Part shown: positions 21,525-32,831 of the stretch, piece after piece
How the letters are laid out: each line of letters begins with the position of its first letter
Position numbering within the stretch: position 1 is the stretch's first letter
Source: Massariosphaeria phaeospora
Lineage: Eukaryota > Ascomycota > Dothideomycetes > Pleosporales
Length of the DNA stretch: 64,000 bases
NCBI GenBank assembly: GCA_011032825.1
Contig: JAADJZ010000010.1
Location: 62,001-126,000 of the forward strand
Direction: 5' to 3'
Program-made: the position numbers and the translations under genes
Notes under the pieces: model-generated
What the model was told of the DNA's origin: nothing
The model's input: the letters and a program-made list of their open reading frames with translations, nothing else
The model's database searches: none

Positions 21525-23033
21525 GTCACTGTAATGTTTAAACAAGGTGACCGCGTGAAAGTTCGACAGGATAAGGGCACAATGGGGGACAGCAAGAGAC
21601 AATAAGCTGGTCGAATAAGGCGACTATCTCAGAACGAGCAAGGGGATCGTTGGATTCAACGTGATTGAGTGGGCTTGGATTGATCCAATGGCCCATTCGC
21701 GGAGTTGCGCGCTTTGGAATCTTGGAAGGATCCGGACTCGGAACCCTCGCACTGGGACAGTGGATGAAATGAGACTGGTCAAGAAGAAAGAACCAGGGAC
21801 CTAGCTGCGTAGTATCTATAGGAGCCGGAAGGAGGTGCTGACCGACAACGCCATGACGCCTGTCACATTGGGAACGGCGCCAACGGCCGGGGACATGGCT
21901 GGCAGCTTCCCCACAGACGACATGAGGCGTTGCTTGCTTTTCAGATGATATCGGGCGACACCGCATCACGATCAAGGCGAGGGAGTTGTCGTGCAACAGG
22001 GTGGGAGACGTTGGAAGTCCATGTGCCTCGGATGCGCGACCAATCAAGCCTCACTGGCGTCAAAGGCGCGTCTCTCGTTTCGGACGCGTGCTTCAACCTT
22101 CCCCTGCCACTCTTCTGTGTTTCTCACACATACTTTTCTCCGCAAATCAAACCTCTCTCTCGAAGCCCACACATGGATACCCCCGATTCCCTTCCGGTAG
22201 CCGCGCGCAGTGCTGCAGTTCTTACCTGTGCCCATCCTCGGGCCGATGATCTCGGACACTCGATATCCAGCCGGCAGACGAGCGGGTATCTAGGACGACG
22301 ACGGGCACCTGCAGGAGATAATTAAGCGCGTTGAACTTTGGTTTGGGGAGTCGAATCATGATCAAGCCGACTACCCTCAACACCAACGCCTTTCTTCTGG
22401 TCAGCACTAGCGTCAATTTTTGCATGCTTGGGGCGTGGGGTGCATATCCGTCGGCTTTCGAGTCGCGCCTTCTCACGCAAGAGATGGTAGGGCCAACAGA
22501 AGACTAATTCGGGGAAGCATGAGGTAGACTGAGTCGGCTAACTGGAAGTAAGAGAAGAGTTTGATCTGGCCGAATTAATTGCGGTAGCGTTCCGCCGTCG
22601 TCAACTCCCCGCCAGCCTGTCATACGAAAGGAAACTCTATGCAAGCCACAGACACGGCACCCTGGTTTGCGGCGTCGGATAACTCGATCTCCACCTGGAT
22701 TTTGACGCATCCCGATCGGTTTGTGTACCGATTATAGTGGTTCAATTGACGCTGTTATGTCCGAAACAAGGCAACGATGCCGCACCAGTCGACACTGCTT
22801 GGTACTTGACGAGTGAGAAGGGCAGGCTTGGTTGGTGGTACGCTAATCTATACAGCAGCATTTGACGTTACACTTCCTAATACTCTGCAGATCGATCAAT
22901 GCATCCTACGTCAAAACCGTGTATCACTGGCACATCATCGAGAAATTATCATTGGAGTAACAACCATGTATTGGATTAGAGTCTAAGATACTCGACCAGC
23001 AAACTTACCATCTGTACAGAAATCGGCACGCGT
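21525..23033. other. 1.5-kb intergenic stretch
   Basis: Lies between the ABC transporter start and the stop of the next minus-strand gene. Open frames here are short (under about 170 codons) and lack good starts or splice context. No tRNA, transposon or tandem repeat recognised. Part is presumably the ABC transporter promoter. Confidence 0.45.
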
Positions 23034-23947
23034 TCAATCCTCGAGAGACAAGCAAAAGCATTCTGGCCCGCAGAAGTCACAGTCCCAATCGTCCCGACAC
23101 ACAAGAGGCGTCGGATTCGATTGAGAATGAGATGAGTCTGAAGACTCCGTGACCGGCGAAGACACTGTCGAAGGGCTCCACGGATTCGTGAGAACGGACG
23201 CCGTATCCTCGTCGCTCTCCCGCCGAACAGCCGTGAATACAGTAACCTTATGCACCGTAGGAGCTTCCTGAATGGGAGCCGACAGCGCAGCGTCAGCCCT
23301 CAACACTAGCTCTCCCTTGCGTGCTGAAAGCTGCTCAGGATACAGCGGCTCTTGCGGCCCGCCGACGGCACGTACGGGAACGACACTGGCTTTGACTGAA
23401 GCCGGGCGCTTCTGCATCGTATTGCAGCGACGCTTGCCCGATTCCAGCATAGCCTTCTCCACACACTGCACCGCGTGTGTAACGTATATCTGCATCTCCT
23501 CGCGATCGATAGTCGCCGCGCCGCCTGCCCCGTACGACTCCGTCATGTGCTTCAGCAGATCCAAAACTTTGCGGGCCCTGGCATGGCTTCGGCTTGCCGA
23601 AGAGAGCGCCGGCCGCTGCGGTTGTGTTCCCTCGCTGAGCGCTTGCATGGTCTGTTCCAGCAGACCCACGGTGCCGACTAGGTTTTGCTTGTATAGATAG
23701 AGCATGTCGGCGAGACTGTTCTCGTGTGTCGCACCCGCCGGCTGAGGGATTTGCCTGTCGGAAGGGTGGGCAGGGTACATGTTGTGGAGGTGAGCGATGG
23801 ACTGTGCTAGTTGAACACCTACCTGGGTGTAACTGAAACAGTGGCGTGAAGTTTACTGTTGTGCGTGAATCTTACATTGAAGAGAATGTTACTGCCAAAG
23901 GAAGTGGAGTGTGGATAGGGACTCGGTACATATAGTGAAGCGGACAT
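23034..23947 (-). CDS. Hypothetical protein with Cys-rich C-terminus
   Basis: Not recognised. The main frame (248 codons from ATG 23780) extends upstream without a stop through VGVQLAQSIAHLHNMYPAH. A 53-nt intron at 23875-23823 (GTAAGA ... CACCCAG) would join a 24-codon first exon from ATG 23947 (MSASLYVPSPYP), giving about 286 aa; the start is tentative. The N-terminal half is helical (LADMLYLYKQNLVGTVGLL and VLDLLKHMTESY). A Ser/Thr/Pro-rich linker follows (PWSPSTVSSPVTESSDSS), and the last 22 residues hold five Cys (LVCRDDWDCDFCGPECFCLS). The arrangement recalls regulatory regions of fungal Zn2Cys6 factors, but no Zn2Cys6 motif is present, so I make no such call. Confidence 0.5.
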
Positions 23948-24224
23948 TGTGAAACTTTTCATGCTGACCCAAAGACATTGTAGACTGGACTGAACTTCTG
24001 GACGCTCAAGAACAAAGAAGTGTTGTTTATTTTGGCGACTCTTTGTGAGAGGGGTTCTCGACCTTTGATCCGCTTTGACAAGGTACCTATGTTCAGTCCA
24101 GGAACTTTAGTAGATCATGTTGAAGACTGCGCTGAGCCGACAGAGCGAGTGATGCGGTAGCCACAGTACACAACTTCCTCGGGGTGCATTATCATGCAAC
24201 ACCCAATCACTCATGCATGTCTCA

Positions 24225-25372
24225 TCAATCCGCGGGCCGCCTCAGCGCCAGAATCTCTGACAACTTCACGTTCCCCTTCCCTCCCCACCCCGCCGCTCCT
24301 GGTTCCACCTCGGGCCGGACACGCACATACCAACCCCAGGCCCGCTTATCCAGATCGTCTTTGCTGAGAGTGGAAGACCAGGACTCGAACAGTAGTTCCA
24401 AGGCTCCCAGCAGCCGTCCCAGATTGCGCTCCTTCTCCGCCATGGAGACCGCCTTGACCTTCTTCGTCGGAGCTTTCTGTGCACGCTCTGGCGATGGCTC
24501 AAAAGACTTGAGTAGATATGCTCTCGCCGACTGTGCGGTGTAGATGGGCAGCTGCGTCGAGGATGATCTATGTGGACCCGCGGCGTCTGACAGGTTTGAC
24601 TTCTTGCGCGCTTCCAAGTCGATGGCCCAGAGTGCGGGCTCTTCAGCGCCGCTTGGCTCTGCTTTCAGAGTATCTTGAGTAGATCCCTCCTCCTCTTTAG
24701 CATCCCAGGTATAGCCCCATCTTTTCATGACCCGGATATCCCGGCCCATGACTTTGACAATCGGCTGACCCTCGCCCCAGCCTTCTTCTTCGGCGATTCT
24801 CCCTGATTCGATGCCGATGTTGACGGCTTTGGTTCTACTATTCGCGCTAACAGCTGCTTGTGCGAGGCTAAGTCTGCTAGATAGTGGCTGTCCGGGCATG
24901 GTATACCTGAGCAGTGTCACGCCAAATGCGAGAACCAGTGGAGCTCTGTTTGTGTATATGATAGCATCAGTGAGTTCATTCTCATCTAGCTCAGCCTGTG
25001 GAAGAGCAAGAGAATCCTCGAGTTGTGCTGGCGTCAGGGGCTCGCCATATGACGGCTTTGGCTTCTTGCTTGGGGTCACTGCCGTCGTGTCGGACGAAGA
25101 TCGCTTCTTGGACACTCTTTTCGCTGCGTTGAGGACTTGTTTGGCCAGCTTGTCGTCTGCAAAGATGGCCTTGAGGGTGCCCAACTCAGCCTTTGCAATA
25201 GTAGATGGCCTGGTCGCGTCAGAACTGGAAGCTACACGAAAATGACCGGCGCTCACATGATGAGCCCCGCTTTTTTCAGATCCTCAATCTTGCCCATAGC
25301 CTGAGCAAGCGGCAGTTTGGCATCTTGCGATAAGAAGCGGAGCAGCGACTGGATGTCCTGGGCGGAAGCCAT
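24225..25372 (-). CDS. Conserved-looking protein, function unknown
   Basis: Two exons, about 366 aa. The main frame opens with GTG. A 47-nt intron at 25256-25210 (GTGAGC, TTCTGAC branch, CCAG) joins it in frame to a 38-codon first exon starting at ATG 25372 (MASAQDIQSLLRFLSQDAK). The N-terminal 80 residues are helical; a short basic patch follows (KKRSSSDTTAVTPSKKPK, a possible nuclear signal). The best-ordered block is LTDAIIYTNRAPLVLAFGV, TLLRYTMPGQPLSSRLSLAQ and later IVKVMGRDIRVMKRWGYTW. The C-terminus contains a helical LGRLLGALELLFESWSSTL. I do not recognise a named family, and no catalytic motif or membrane segment is evident. It shares a 215-bp divergent promoter with the SR140-like gene. 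Confidence 0.72.
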
Positions 25373-25587
25373 TGCAGTGAGGCATGTCCAGCACCGTCAG
25401 GCACTCATCCAGATTCGTTTGACGTCGCCCGGCACGTCATCACCATCTGGGCACCGCGTGCGCACTAGTGGCTGACGCTAGCGCGCACAGACCATCATCA
25501 ACCTCAACTTTGTGGTGGCAGGCGCGACCTCGAACTCCTCACCCCCACCCCACACTTACAACCCTCCACCTGGGCCCTGCCGCCGCC
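25373..25587. promoter_or_regulatory. Short divergent promoter, unknown gene / SR140-like gene
   Basis: 215 bp between two ATGs. No specific binding site is clear; the two genes may be co-expressed simply because of the shared region. Confidence 0.4.
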
Positions 25588-27675
25588 ATGTCGGTCAAAT
25601 TCTCACTGACTAACGTGAAGACAACACAACTAGGCTTCAAGGCTCGGACGAAACCCAATGCAAACGCTATCGAAAACCCGCTTGACGAGCGCAAGCCCCG
25701 CCTTGCCGACTTCGAAGACAGTGACGAAGACGAGAGCAGTGACATACTCAAGTCTAAACAAGAGGGGGTGGTCCTGCAGGGTGAGAACCGGCTTTTTGCG
25801 GTTCGAGCGCGGTCAAACAGGAGCGGACCTGGTACCCTCCCGGTCAACTCTGGCAGCGGCAGCAGCCTTATTTCTAGCCGCCCACCCGGACCTCAAGCCT
25901 ATGGATTCAACAGGGGACCTCACAGGACCGACTTCAACACGGTTGTAGCAAGGGCATCCAACCTCCCTCCCACCATGCAGAAGACGCAGATTGAGGAATT
26001 GTTCGCTCAGTTCCCAAATCTAAAAGTTCAGTCGGTCGAGAAACTTGAGCCGGTCGAGGGCGATTCGGAACCTTCGAAGGGAGCGATTTCTATGAAGATT
26101 GGCTTCGAAGAGGGCACAACAGCCAAGGATCTGGAGGCGGCTATGCTCCAAATGAGCGACAAGAGGTATCTGGGGAGCGGTCGCTATCTACACCTTGATC
26201 GCTATTTCCCGGGTCAGAACCGGTCCGCTAGGAACAGGAAGCTTCCGTTTGGTGCCCGCATGAAAGTCATTGAGACAGCCGACAAGGGATTCGCACCTTC
26301 AGAAGAGCTCGGTGGAAATCGCAATCAAATACGCGCCCAACACAAACTAGAGCGTCCTGTCGTCACTGTCCGCCGACCCCAAGACCTCGCCACCCTCAAA
26401 CTGATTCATCGCACTGTCGAAGGTGTCATGCGAAGCGGGCCTGAGTTCGAGGAGGCGTTGATGAATGTTCCTCGGGTACAAGAGCAGGAGCAGTTCGCGT
26501 GGTTGTTCGATCAGACGCATCCGCTGAACAAATATTATCGCTGGCGTCTACACGAGTTGGTCTGTGGTCCAACTAACTCCGAGCCGCCTCAAAACGAGTT
26601 GGTCTGTGGTCCGACTCGCTCCGAGCCGTTCCATATTTTCGATGATGGCGTTCTCTGGGAAGGACCCGAAGGCGAGCTTCCGGACGAGTTTGTTCATGAC
26701 ATGAAATCTCTCGATCCCGAGCAGCCCAACGAAGCCGCGGACGACAAAACATTACACTACGTGGCCCTCGAAGACTCTTATCCAGGCATGGATGATTCAG
26801 GAAATGGGATCCTACCGCCTCGGTCTCGAGTATACCTCATGTGGCTGCTTAAGACTATGCCCGTTACACCCATTTCCAACCTAGGGGTAGCGCCTTATGG
26901 ACAGTTTGCCATTGAACATGCCAGAAAGGGCGCTGACGAAATAGTCCATCTACTGGTCTCAAACGTGTTTCAGCCCTTTCGTCTACAAGCAGCTGAGGGT
27001 CAAGTTCGAAAGTCCGACAGGGTCACTGTTGCGACCTTGAACGCTTTATATATCATCAGCGACGTCGCCCGCACTACTGGTCAGAACAAGAAGTGGGCTA
27101 CCGGCAAAGCTTACAAGTACCGTCCAGCAATTGGTACCCAGTTACTGCAACGCAAAGTCTTTGAGTACCTTGATACTTTCTCCGAGCAATTGGAGATGGT
27201 GCCAAAGGACAAATTTCAACGCGACGTAAACAGCATCATCGAGATCTGGACCCTTGAGGTCTTGTTTGACACAGCAACACTAGCGCAGTTCGATGCTACG
27301 TTCAACAAGAGCGCTAGGGAGAGACAAGCGAAGAAAGACGAGGAAAGGGCAGAGAGGAAGCGAAAGAGGCTGGAGGAGGAACTAGCAAAAACCGAGGGTA
27401 CGGAGTTGGTAACCCAGGGGGAGCGGCCTATTCGCAACCCACGGTTCAGGAAGGTCGGAAAGTCAACATCACCGAGCGATGAGAAATCCGTCTCTACTAC
27501 TTCTCGAATGGACGTCGTCGACGAGAAGTCCGCCCGTGCCACTTCGCCAATGGACATCGACAATGACGGAAAGCCACAAGCAGATACTATCAAAGATGAG
27601 GTCCCAGGAGAGACGGCAGCGGCCCGGGCTCTCAGGCAGCGGCCAAAGGCCGAGGACATGTTTGCTTCGGATTAG
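25588..27675 (+). CDS. SR140-like U2 snRNP-associated protein (RRM-SURP-CID)
   Basis: 695 aa, one exon. The open frame upstream begins with GTG; ATG 25588 lies in GCCGCCATGT. Domains: a divergent RRM (TVVARASNLPPTMQKTQIEE, about residues 115-210), a SURP module (PEFEEALMNVPRVQEQEQFA then LFDQTHPLNKYYRWRL, about 268-323), and a CID helical domain (PRSRVYLMWLLKTMPVTPIS onward, about 405-555). A charged coiled coil (KKDEERAERKRKRLEEEL) and a Ser/Thr/Pro tail with repeated TSRMDVV / TSPMDI follow. This RRM-SURP-CID order is that of human U2SURP/SR140, a nuclear pre-mRNA splicing factor of the U2 snRNP. Between SURP and CID a 14-residue segment is duplicated (ELVCGPT...), described separately. The exact splicing role is inferred from the family. 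Confidence 0.88.
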   Translation: MSVKFSLTNVKTTQLGFKARTKPNANAIENPLDERKPRLADFEDSDEDESSDILKSKQEGVVLQGENRLFAVRARSNRSGPGTLPVNSGSGSSLISSRPPGPQAYGFNRGPHRTDFNTVVARASNLPPTMQKTQIEELFAQFPNLKVQSVEKLEPVEGDSEPSKGAISMKIGFEEGTTAKDLEAAMLQMSDKRYLGSGRYLHLDRYFPGQNRSARNRKLPFGARMKVIETADKGFAPSEELGGNRNQIRAQHKLERPVVTVRRPQDLATLKLIHRTVEGVMRSGPEFEEALMNVPRVQEQEQFAWLFDQTHPLNKYYRWRLHELVCGPTNSEPPQNELVCGPTRSEPFHIFDDGVLWEGPEGELPDEFVHDMKSLDPEQPNEAADDKTLHYVALEDSYPGMDDSGNGILPPRSRVYLMWLLKTMPVTPISNLGVAPYGQFAIEHARKGADEIVHLLVSNVFQPFRLQAAEGQVRKSDRVTVATLNALYIISDVARTTGQNKKWATGKAYKYRPAIGTQLLQRKVFEYLDTFSEQLEMVPKDKFQRDVNSIIEIWTLEVLFDTATLAQFDATFNKSARERQAKKDEERAERKRKRLEEELAKTEGTELVTQGERPIRNPRFRKVGKSTSPSDEKSVSTTSRMDVVDEKSARATSPMDIDNDGKPQADTIKDEVPGETAAARALRQRPKAEDMFASD
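26552..26635 (+). repeat. 42-bp in-frame tandem duplication inside the SR140-like gene
   Basis: Copy 1 is 26552-26593, copy 2 is 26594-26635. Both start ACGAGTTGGTCTGTGGTCC and encode ELVCGPTNSEP... and ELVCGPTRSEP.... The copies differ at a handful of bases, so the event is not very recent. Confidence 0.85.
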
Positions 27676-28561
27676 AACACATGGACGTTACTGGGGTCGT
27701 TCCGTACGGCTCGGCCGGCAGTGAACTTCCAAGGTTGCATTAAAATCTGGGGGATGGGCGGTTTCTTACCATTCGTGCTCTTTTGCATCTGCGGTGTTGA
27801 TCGGTCAGGCGTTCTTGTCCAAGGTCCTTTGTATGGACTGGCGGGATGGATCTGCTGTCAATGATACCCCTACTTCTTAGATAGACTCGGATTGAAAAAG
27901 CCAGCGTGGTGGTATGCATACCATGATGCTTTGGCCACCCACATATATGGTCCTCGACTGTGTGCTGCCTGTCACGGCTTGCATGTGTCTAGGGACATGA
28001 TTCAGGGGACCAATAAATGGCTATTACACTAATTTGCCCTGCTTTCTCAGTCTTGACATTATTTCGCTGTCTCTGTCTCAGTCTCTGCATCGGTCTCTCG
28101 ATGCGCGCTAACAAAGGCTAGCCAATAAGACCCCTCATCACGGCGCCGCTCGCTTGGGCAACCAGCTTCATCGGTCTGTGCCCGCCTTTGCTGCACCACC
28201 ACGAACAGCAACCTTCTTCAGCCCATCCTCGCCTTGCCGTGCGCCTCAGCCTTTTGACGTCCGAGGCTTCCTGAGGGCGTTGCATTTCCACGCGTCCGCC
28301 CGAGCGCCCTGGTCCCGTGAGTGGAAACGCGGCGAAGAACAGCGGCTTCACCTCTGCCCGCTCCGCACAACCACGCTACTCCACCTCGTCTCCGCGCCCT
28401 CTGCTACCTCGTCTCACAACAAAGTTCTGCACAGCCCTCCGGAGAACTGCACACTCGCTCGTTGACGTCTAGGCATAAATTGATCCCACGCTGCCCACGC
28501 CGAGGTGCTGTCTCGCCTCTGCACAACCGCCGCGGCCCACGATCCCGCGCTCTCGCCCGCC
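27676..28561. other. Intergenic, tandem plus-strand genes
   Basis: About 885 bp between the SR140-like stop and the next ATG. The last 400 bp are C-rich and pyrimidine-rich, probably promoter and leader of the DUF7918 gene. No other gene seen. Confidence 0.45.
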
Positions 28562-30372
28562 ATGCCCTGCTTCTCGGGGCTCGCGGTGAGCATCCATACG
28601 CCCTCGGGGCCACTGCCGGAATACTCCATCCAGAAGCAGTCCAAGTTCTCGAGAATCACGTCGTATATACCTGTGCCGCCTGCGAAGATACCCGCAGGGT
28701 CAACCAAGCCCGAGCAATCGACATTTGCTATATCCATTACGCTTCTCACTCCCGGCCTCCAGGTCCCGTACTCATCGCCTAAATCTACGTCAGATGAACC
28801 TAACCCGCGTCAGCAGGTTGTAAGTGGGCTTCCCGGCTTCACGAACGAGCGGGGCGGCACTATTACAGCACCCTACAAGGCCCTCACCGCGTCGCCCAAT
28901 GAAACCATTGCTGCCTACATTTACTTCGATGGCAGGGTCAAGGAAGAAGTGGCCACACTGCTACGACGCGGCGAAGAGACGTGGGTCAATTCACGGTGGG
29001 TTAGCGTGCCTGCGTCCGAGGGCGGGGGCCTGGCTGAGCGCGAGTTCCTCTTTCGCGAGGTCGGCCTCGAGCGATGGCTAAACGGCCTGGATCTCGAGGG
29101 CAAAGACGTTGCCGCGACTATCGAGCGGAGAAAGCTACGCCTTGAGAAGAAGCGGAGGAAGCGCAGGGAGGCACAAGGCAGCGAGGAGGACCGCGAGCCC
29201 AGGGCAGGAAAGAACGGTGTGCTACGGTACGGGGACAACAAGGACGCGCCCGTCGAGGCTCTGTCCGGCAACGAAGACTTCTTCACGTCGGACTCGGACT
29301 CGGAGGATGAACCACCCATGCCAGAGGCCGCCGGGCAGATCAAGGTTGCGCTGTTCCGTGTATTGGCGTCTGGTGAGATCAAGCGTGGCGAGTACTCGCC
29401 TCAGTTTGACGCACACGACGATGACGAGGACGGTGCGCAAAACGGCAACGGCGAGGGCGAGGATGTGGACCACACGACGAGTTTCGCCAAGCCAAAGACA
29501 CTGGATCCCAAGTCCATCAGCACCCAGACCGTCACTGGGATCGACCCGCCTGACAAACCATATGCAGTGTTCACGTTCTTGTATCGCGGAGAGCGTGGGT
29601 CCTTGTCCAGGTCTCTAACCAATGACCTCAGCTAACTTGCAGCAGGCCAGCTTCGCAAAATGGGTATACTGTCCTCGCCAAAAGACGCTCAGCCTTCGCC
29701 AGTAGCATCGCGACGGAAATCCGCAGGCCTCAACTTTGGCAGTCTGAAGCCTTTGGATTCGAAAACTGGCACCAAGAACTTTGGAGGTTACCGTGATGCT
29801 TCCCAGTCGTCACCCAAATCCCAGAAGAGGAATACAGACGCCATGGACAGCGACGGCGAGGACGACGATGATGTCAAACCTGAAGATGTTGAGGAAGATG
29901 GCGATCCCAGCGCCAAAGGGATGTTGTCACCCGAAGATGCACTTCGCCAAGGAGAGCTCGAAGAGGGTGTCAGGAAGATCAAGGTCAGTCACCAAGCGCT
30001 CTCCTCTTACGCAAACTGACATTGGTACAGCTAAAACGCCAACACTCGGCCGAGCCGCTGAACCAGATGCCATCACCAGCAGCACGGGGCGCCTCTGGAT
30101 CTCCCATCTCCGGCACGCCCGCCCCAGCCGCAGACTCTGTCGCCGAATCGTCGACTGGAGCGGTCAAGTCGTCGGTTTCAGATCTCGGTACCGAAGGCAC
30201 AGTCGGCTCGCCGTTCAAGAAGCACCGGGCCTCGTTACCTGGCTTCGACGACAGCCTCCGCATGAGCCTGACTGCTACCCTCAGCGCGCAAAAGGAGCGC
30301 GGCAATTCCGAGGGCAACACCCCGGCCGCTTCAACGGCGGAGGTCAAGATGGGTGAGGAAGAGGAGTTGTGA
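28562..30372 (+). CDS. DUF7918-type protein
   Basis: Three exons, about 570 aa; ATG 28562 (MPCFSGLAVSIHTPSGPLPE). The open frame before it begins with GTG. Introns: 29595-29645 (51 nt, GTGGGT, CAGCTAAC branch; the second of two adjacent CAGs restores YRGERQLRKMGIL) and 29984-30030 (47 nt, GTCAGT, ACTGAC branch, ACAG). The N-terminal half looks like the fungal DUF7918 fold: a short GLAVSIH strand, IPVPPAK, IAAYIYFDGRVK, a basic helix (ERRKLRLEKKRRKRRE), then IKVALFRVLASGEIKRGEY and KPYAVFTFLYRGER. The second half is acidic, Ser/Pro-rich and probably disordered, with a few basic patches. Function unknown; the DUF name is from memory and moderately sure. Confidence 0.72.
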
Positions 30373-31354
30373 CTGTGGGATGTGCGGATGCAGGGTGCTT
30401 TGGGGTGAAGTGAAGTGAAGGAATCGAGGGCCTCGCCATCTGAGCACCGCCCGCCCTGAACAGTCAGAGTCAGTGCACCTCGGGGCAGAGAATATACGTG
30501 GCAAATGTCCAGAGCAATGTGGGGGAGACGGCGCAGGCATTTTTCTCAGTCGTTTGAACGGATCGGATCTAGTGCGGCTTGCTGGCTGTCGTTGGACGAG
30601 CTGAGCTATGACACGTTGGCGTTTGATCATTTCGAGTCCGTCATCCTTCTTCAGTCGGTCAAATCCGTCGGTCCATCCGTCAGTCTGTCAGTCAACCCGG
30701 TCACTCAGCCGAACATCCTTCTTCGTCTTCTAGCTTCGAAAGGAACAGAGCGCAATTGCAAAACAAAATGCGAAATGCCACATTTGCGAGAGAACATTCG
30801 GGCAAAGGATTTATCTGCATCTGGACCTGGACTTGACATGCATGGACTATTGACATGGACTTGACGTTTTGCGAGGTGGACGATGGTTTGATTGAGTTTG
30901 GATTCAGAGCAGAGCAAGTGTATGTGTGTGTGTGTGTGTGTGTGTGTCAATATCAATCAAGCAAGCAGTATCGGTAACGATATTTTATGCAAAAGCCGCA
31001 AATGCTGTCAATGATTTTTAATCATGCTCTTCTTCGCCCCTCATGTGTTCTCAGCGGGTTGTTTGTGTTTGGTGTGTCTGCGGTTTTTGATATGATGTGA
31101 TGGTGTGGGGCTACGGGTATGTATGTCAATTGATTGATCTGCAATCTAAATGCCCCTCTACGTGTGCACGCAGCACCACAAGCACCCGCGAGTGTGAATG
31201 GGAAATATTCTTGGTGTGTGTATGAATTGGGTTCAGTATTCTATTCTACGGCTCAACATATACATTCCACCAGCGGAAATGCTTCGTCGTCGCCTGGATG
31301 AGATAGATGCAAAGAAACACAAGACTAAATAGTATCCGTACAGCTACCTCCCCT
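30373..31354. other. Intergenic, convergent 3' ends
   Basis: About 980 bp. Contains a (GT)n microsatellite at 30919-30947 and AT-richer sequence after it. No coding frame supported. Confidence 0.5.
30919..30947. repeat. (GT)n microsatellite
   Basis: An almost pure run of about 14 GT dinucleotides, interrupted once near the start (GTGTATGTGT). Confidence 0.95.
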
Positions 31355-32555
31355 TCACAACTTGAAATCCACATTCCCAATCTCCCACCCCACACTGCCA
31401 TCGCCCTTGCGCTCCGCCAACCTACCCGCCAGCGCGCCTTTCCTGTCTCTATTCCGCTCCGTGCACAGCTCATAAACCGTCGACAGATTAAACACGAGCG
31501 CGTGGAACGGCGCGCTCGCGTCGACAATCTCCGTAAGCAGGTCCCGCGCTTGCGAGATGTGGCCCGTGTACAGCAGTGTGACGGCGAGGTTCTGCGCCAG
31601 CATGGCGTCCGCGGGGAACTGCTCGCGCAGAGCCGTGAACGAGGATACGGCGGCGGGGTAGTCGCCGTTGGCGAGCTGCATGAGGGCTTGGAGTGTGCCG
31701 TCGACGAGGGCGTCGGAGTGCAGGGCGGATGCGGCGGAGAGGCTGCGGCGCGCGGCGCGCATGTCGCCCACGCGTAGCCAGATAAGGGCTTCCATGGTGA
31801 GCACGTCGCGCGAGGGTGTGGTGGAGGATAGGGATGCGAGATGGCGGCCGGCGCCTTCCAGGTCGCCCATCTCGACGAGCACGTTGGCTACGCGGATCCC
31901 GCAGTCGTGCAGGCGGGTCTTCCACAGCGCCTTCTCCTCGTCGTCGGCGGCTTCACTCTGCAGGATGTTCTCGCGGCATTCGCGGGCCAGCTCGTAGTAG
32001 CCCATGATGCCCTTGCGCCATTCGCCGTAGCCGAGCGCAGAAAGCCGCACAACCAGCAGCCGCAGATGCCACGGCACGAGGTGGGCGGCGCTGGTCGTCG
32101 GGGGCTGCTGGTAAAAGGGGCTGTTGAGGTCACCCAGGACTTTGGACTCCTGGGCGGCGAGCGCGTGCTCGGACAGCAGACACAGACATGCCAGGCGGAT
32201 GTGCAGCAGGCGGAACAGCGTGTCGTGGTCGGCGGGCGACGCGGCCGTCACGATGTTGCGGGCGGCGGCGATGGCTGCGAGGCGGTAGTGGCCGGACCGG
32301 AGCAGCGAGTCGATGGGCGAGGACAGCGAGGGCGACGTCGAGGCGTGGAGGAACTGCGGCGGGATGTTGGTCGGGGACAGGACGTGGTAGGCAGCCGGGT
32401 CCTGCAGGAAGGAGAAGTCCTTGCCGGCGCTGGCGCCATCACCACCTGCGGACGTGTCTGTCTCTGAGCGGGAGGGCGACTGCACGCGTTGTTGGCCGCT
32501 CACTGCTTGTTGAGGCGGGCTGACGTGTGGTGCGGCAAGCGGGCTGCGCGGTCAT
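31355..32555 (-). CDS. TRAPPC12-like TPR protein
   Basis: Two exons, about 380 aa. The main frame begins at a GTG, which here is really a splice donor (GTGAGC). A 58-nt intron at 32503-32446 (... GTCCGCAG) joins it in frame to ATG 32555 (MTAQPACRTTRQ). The N-terminus holds DFSFLQDPAAYHVLSPTNIP, the segment that precedes the repeats in this family, then helical TPR-like units: PIDSLLRSGHYRLAAIAAAR, LVPWHLRLLVVRLSALGYGE, EALIWLRVGDMRAARRSLS, LMQLANGDYPAAVSSFTAL and NLAVTLLYTGHISQARDLL. TRAPPC12 is a TRAPPIII subunit in ER-Golgi traffic and autophagy; fungal homologues are shorter than the human protein because they lack its long N-terminus. Divergent from ILV2. Confidence 0.82.
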
Positions 32556-32805
32556 CAGCTTGTGCTACATGGCGAGATTGCGTCGACGGCGACGGCTGAA
32601 TAGTTACCGTACTCGTCTGCGTGGGCGTCGGCGTCGAGGGGGCCTCTGGTCGAGCGCCGCGGAAGCGCGACTGCAGCAGCGTGTTAGTCGACGGCGCGAG
32701 AGAGTGTGCGGGGCCTCGTATTGTGGTATGAGAGAGCGGGCATGTTCACCTCGCCGTCGGTCGTCGCCAGACACAGCGCGGGCGTGGCTCCGGGCTCGCT
32801 CGGGG

Positions 32806-32831
32806 GGTGTGGGTGTGGGTGTGGGTGTGGG
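32806..32831. repeat. (GGGTGT)n tract
   Basis: About four copies of the hexamer in the divergent promoter; not the telomeric TTAGGG unit. Confidence 0.85.
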
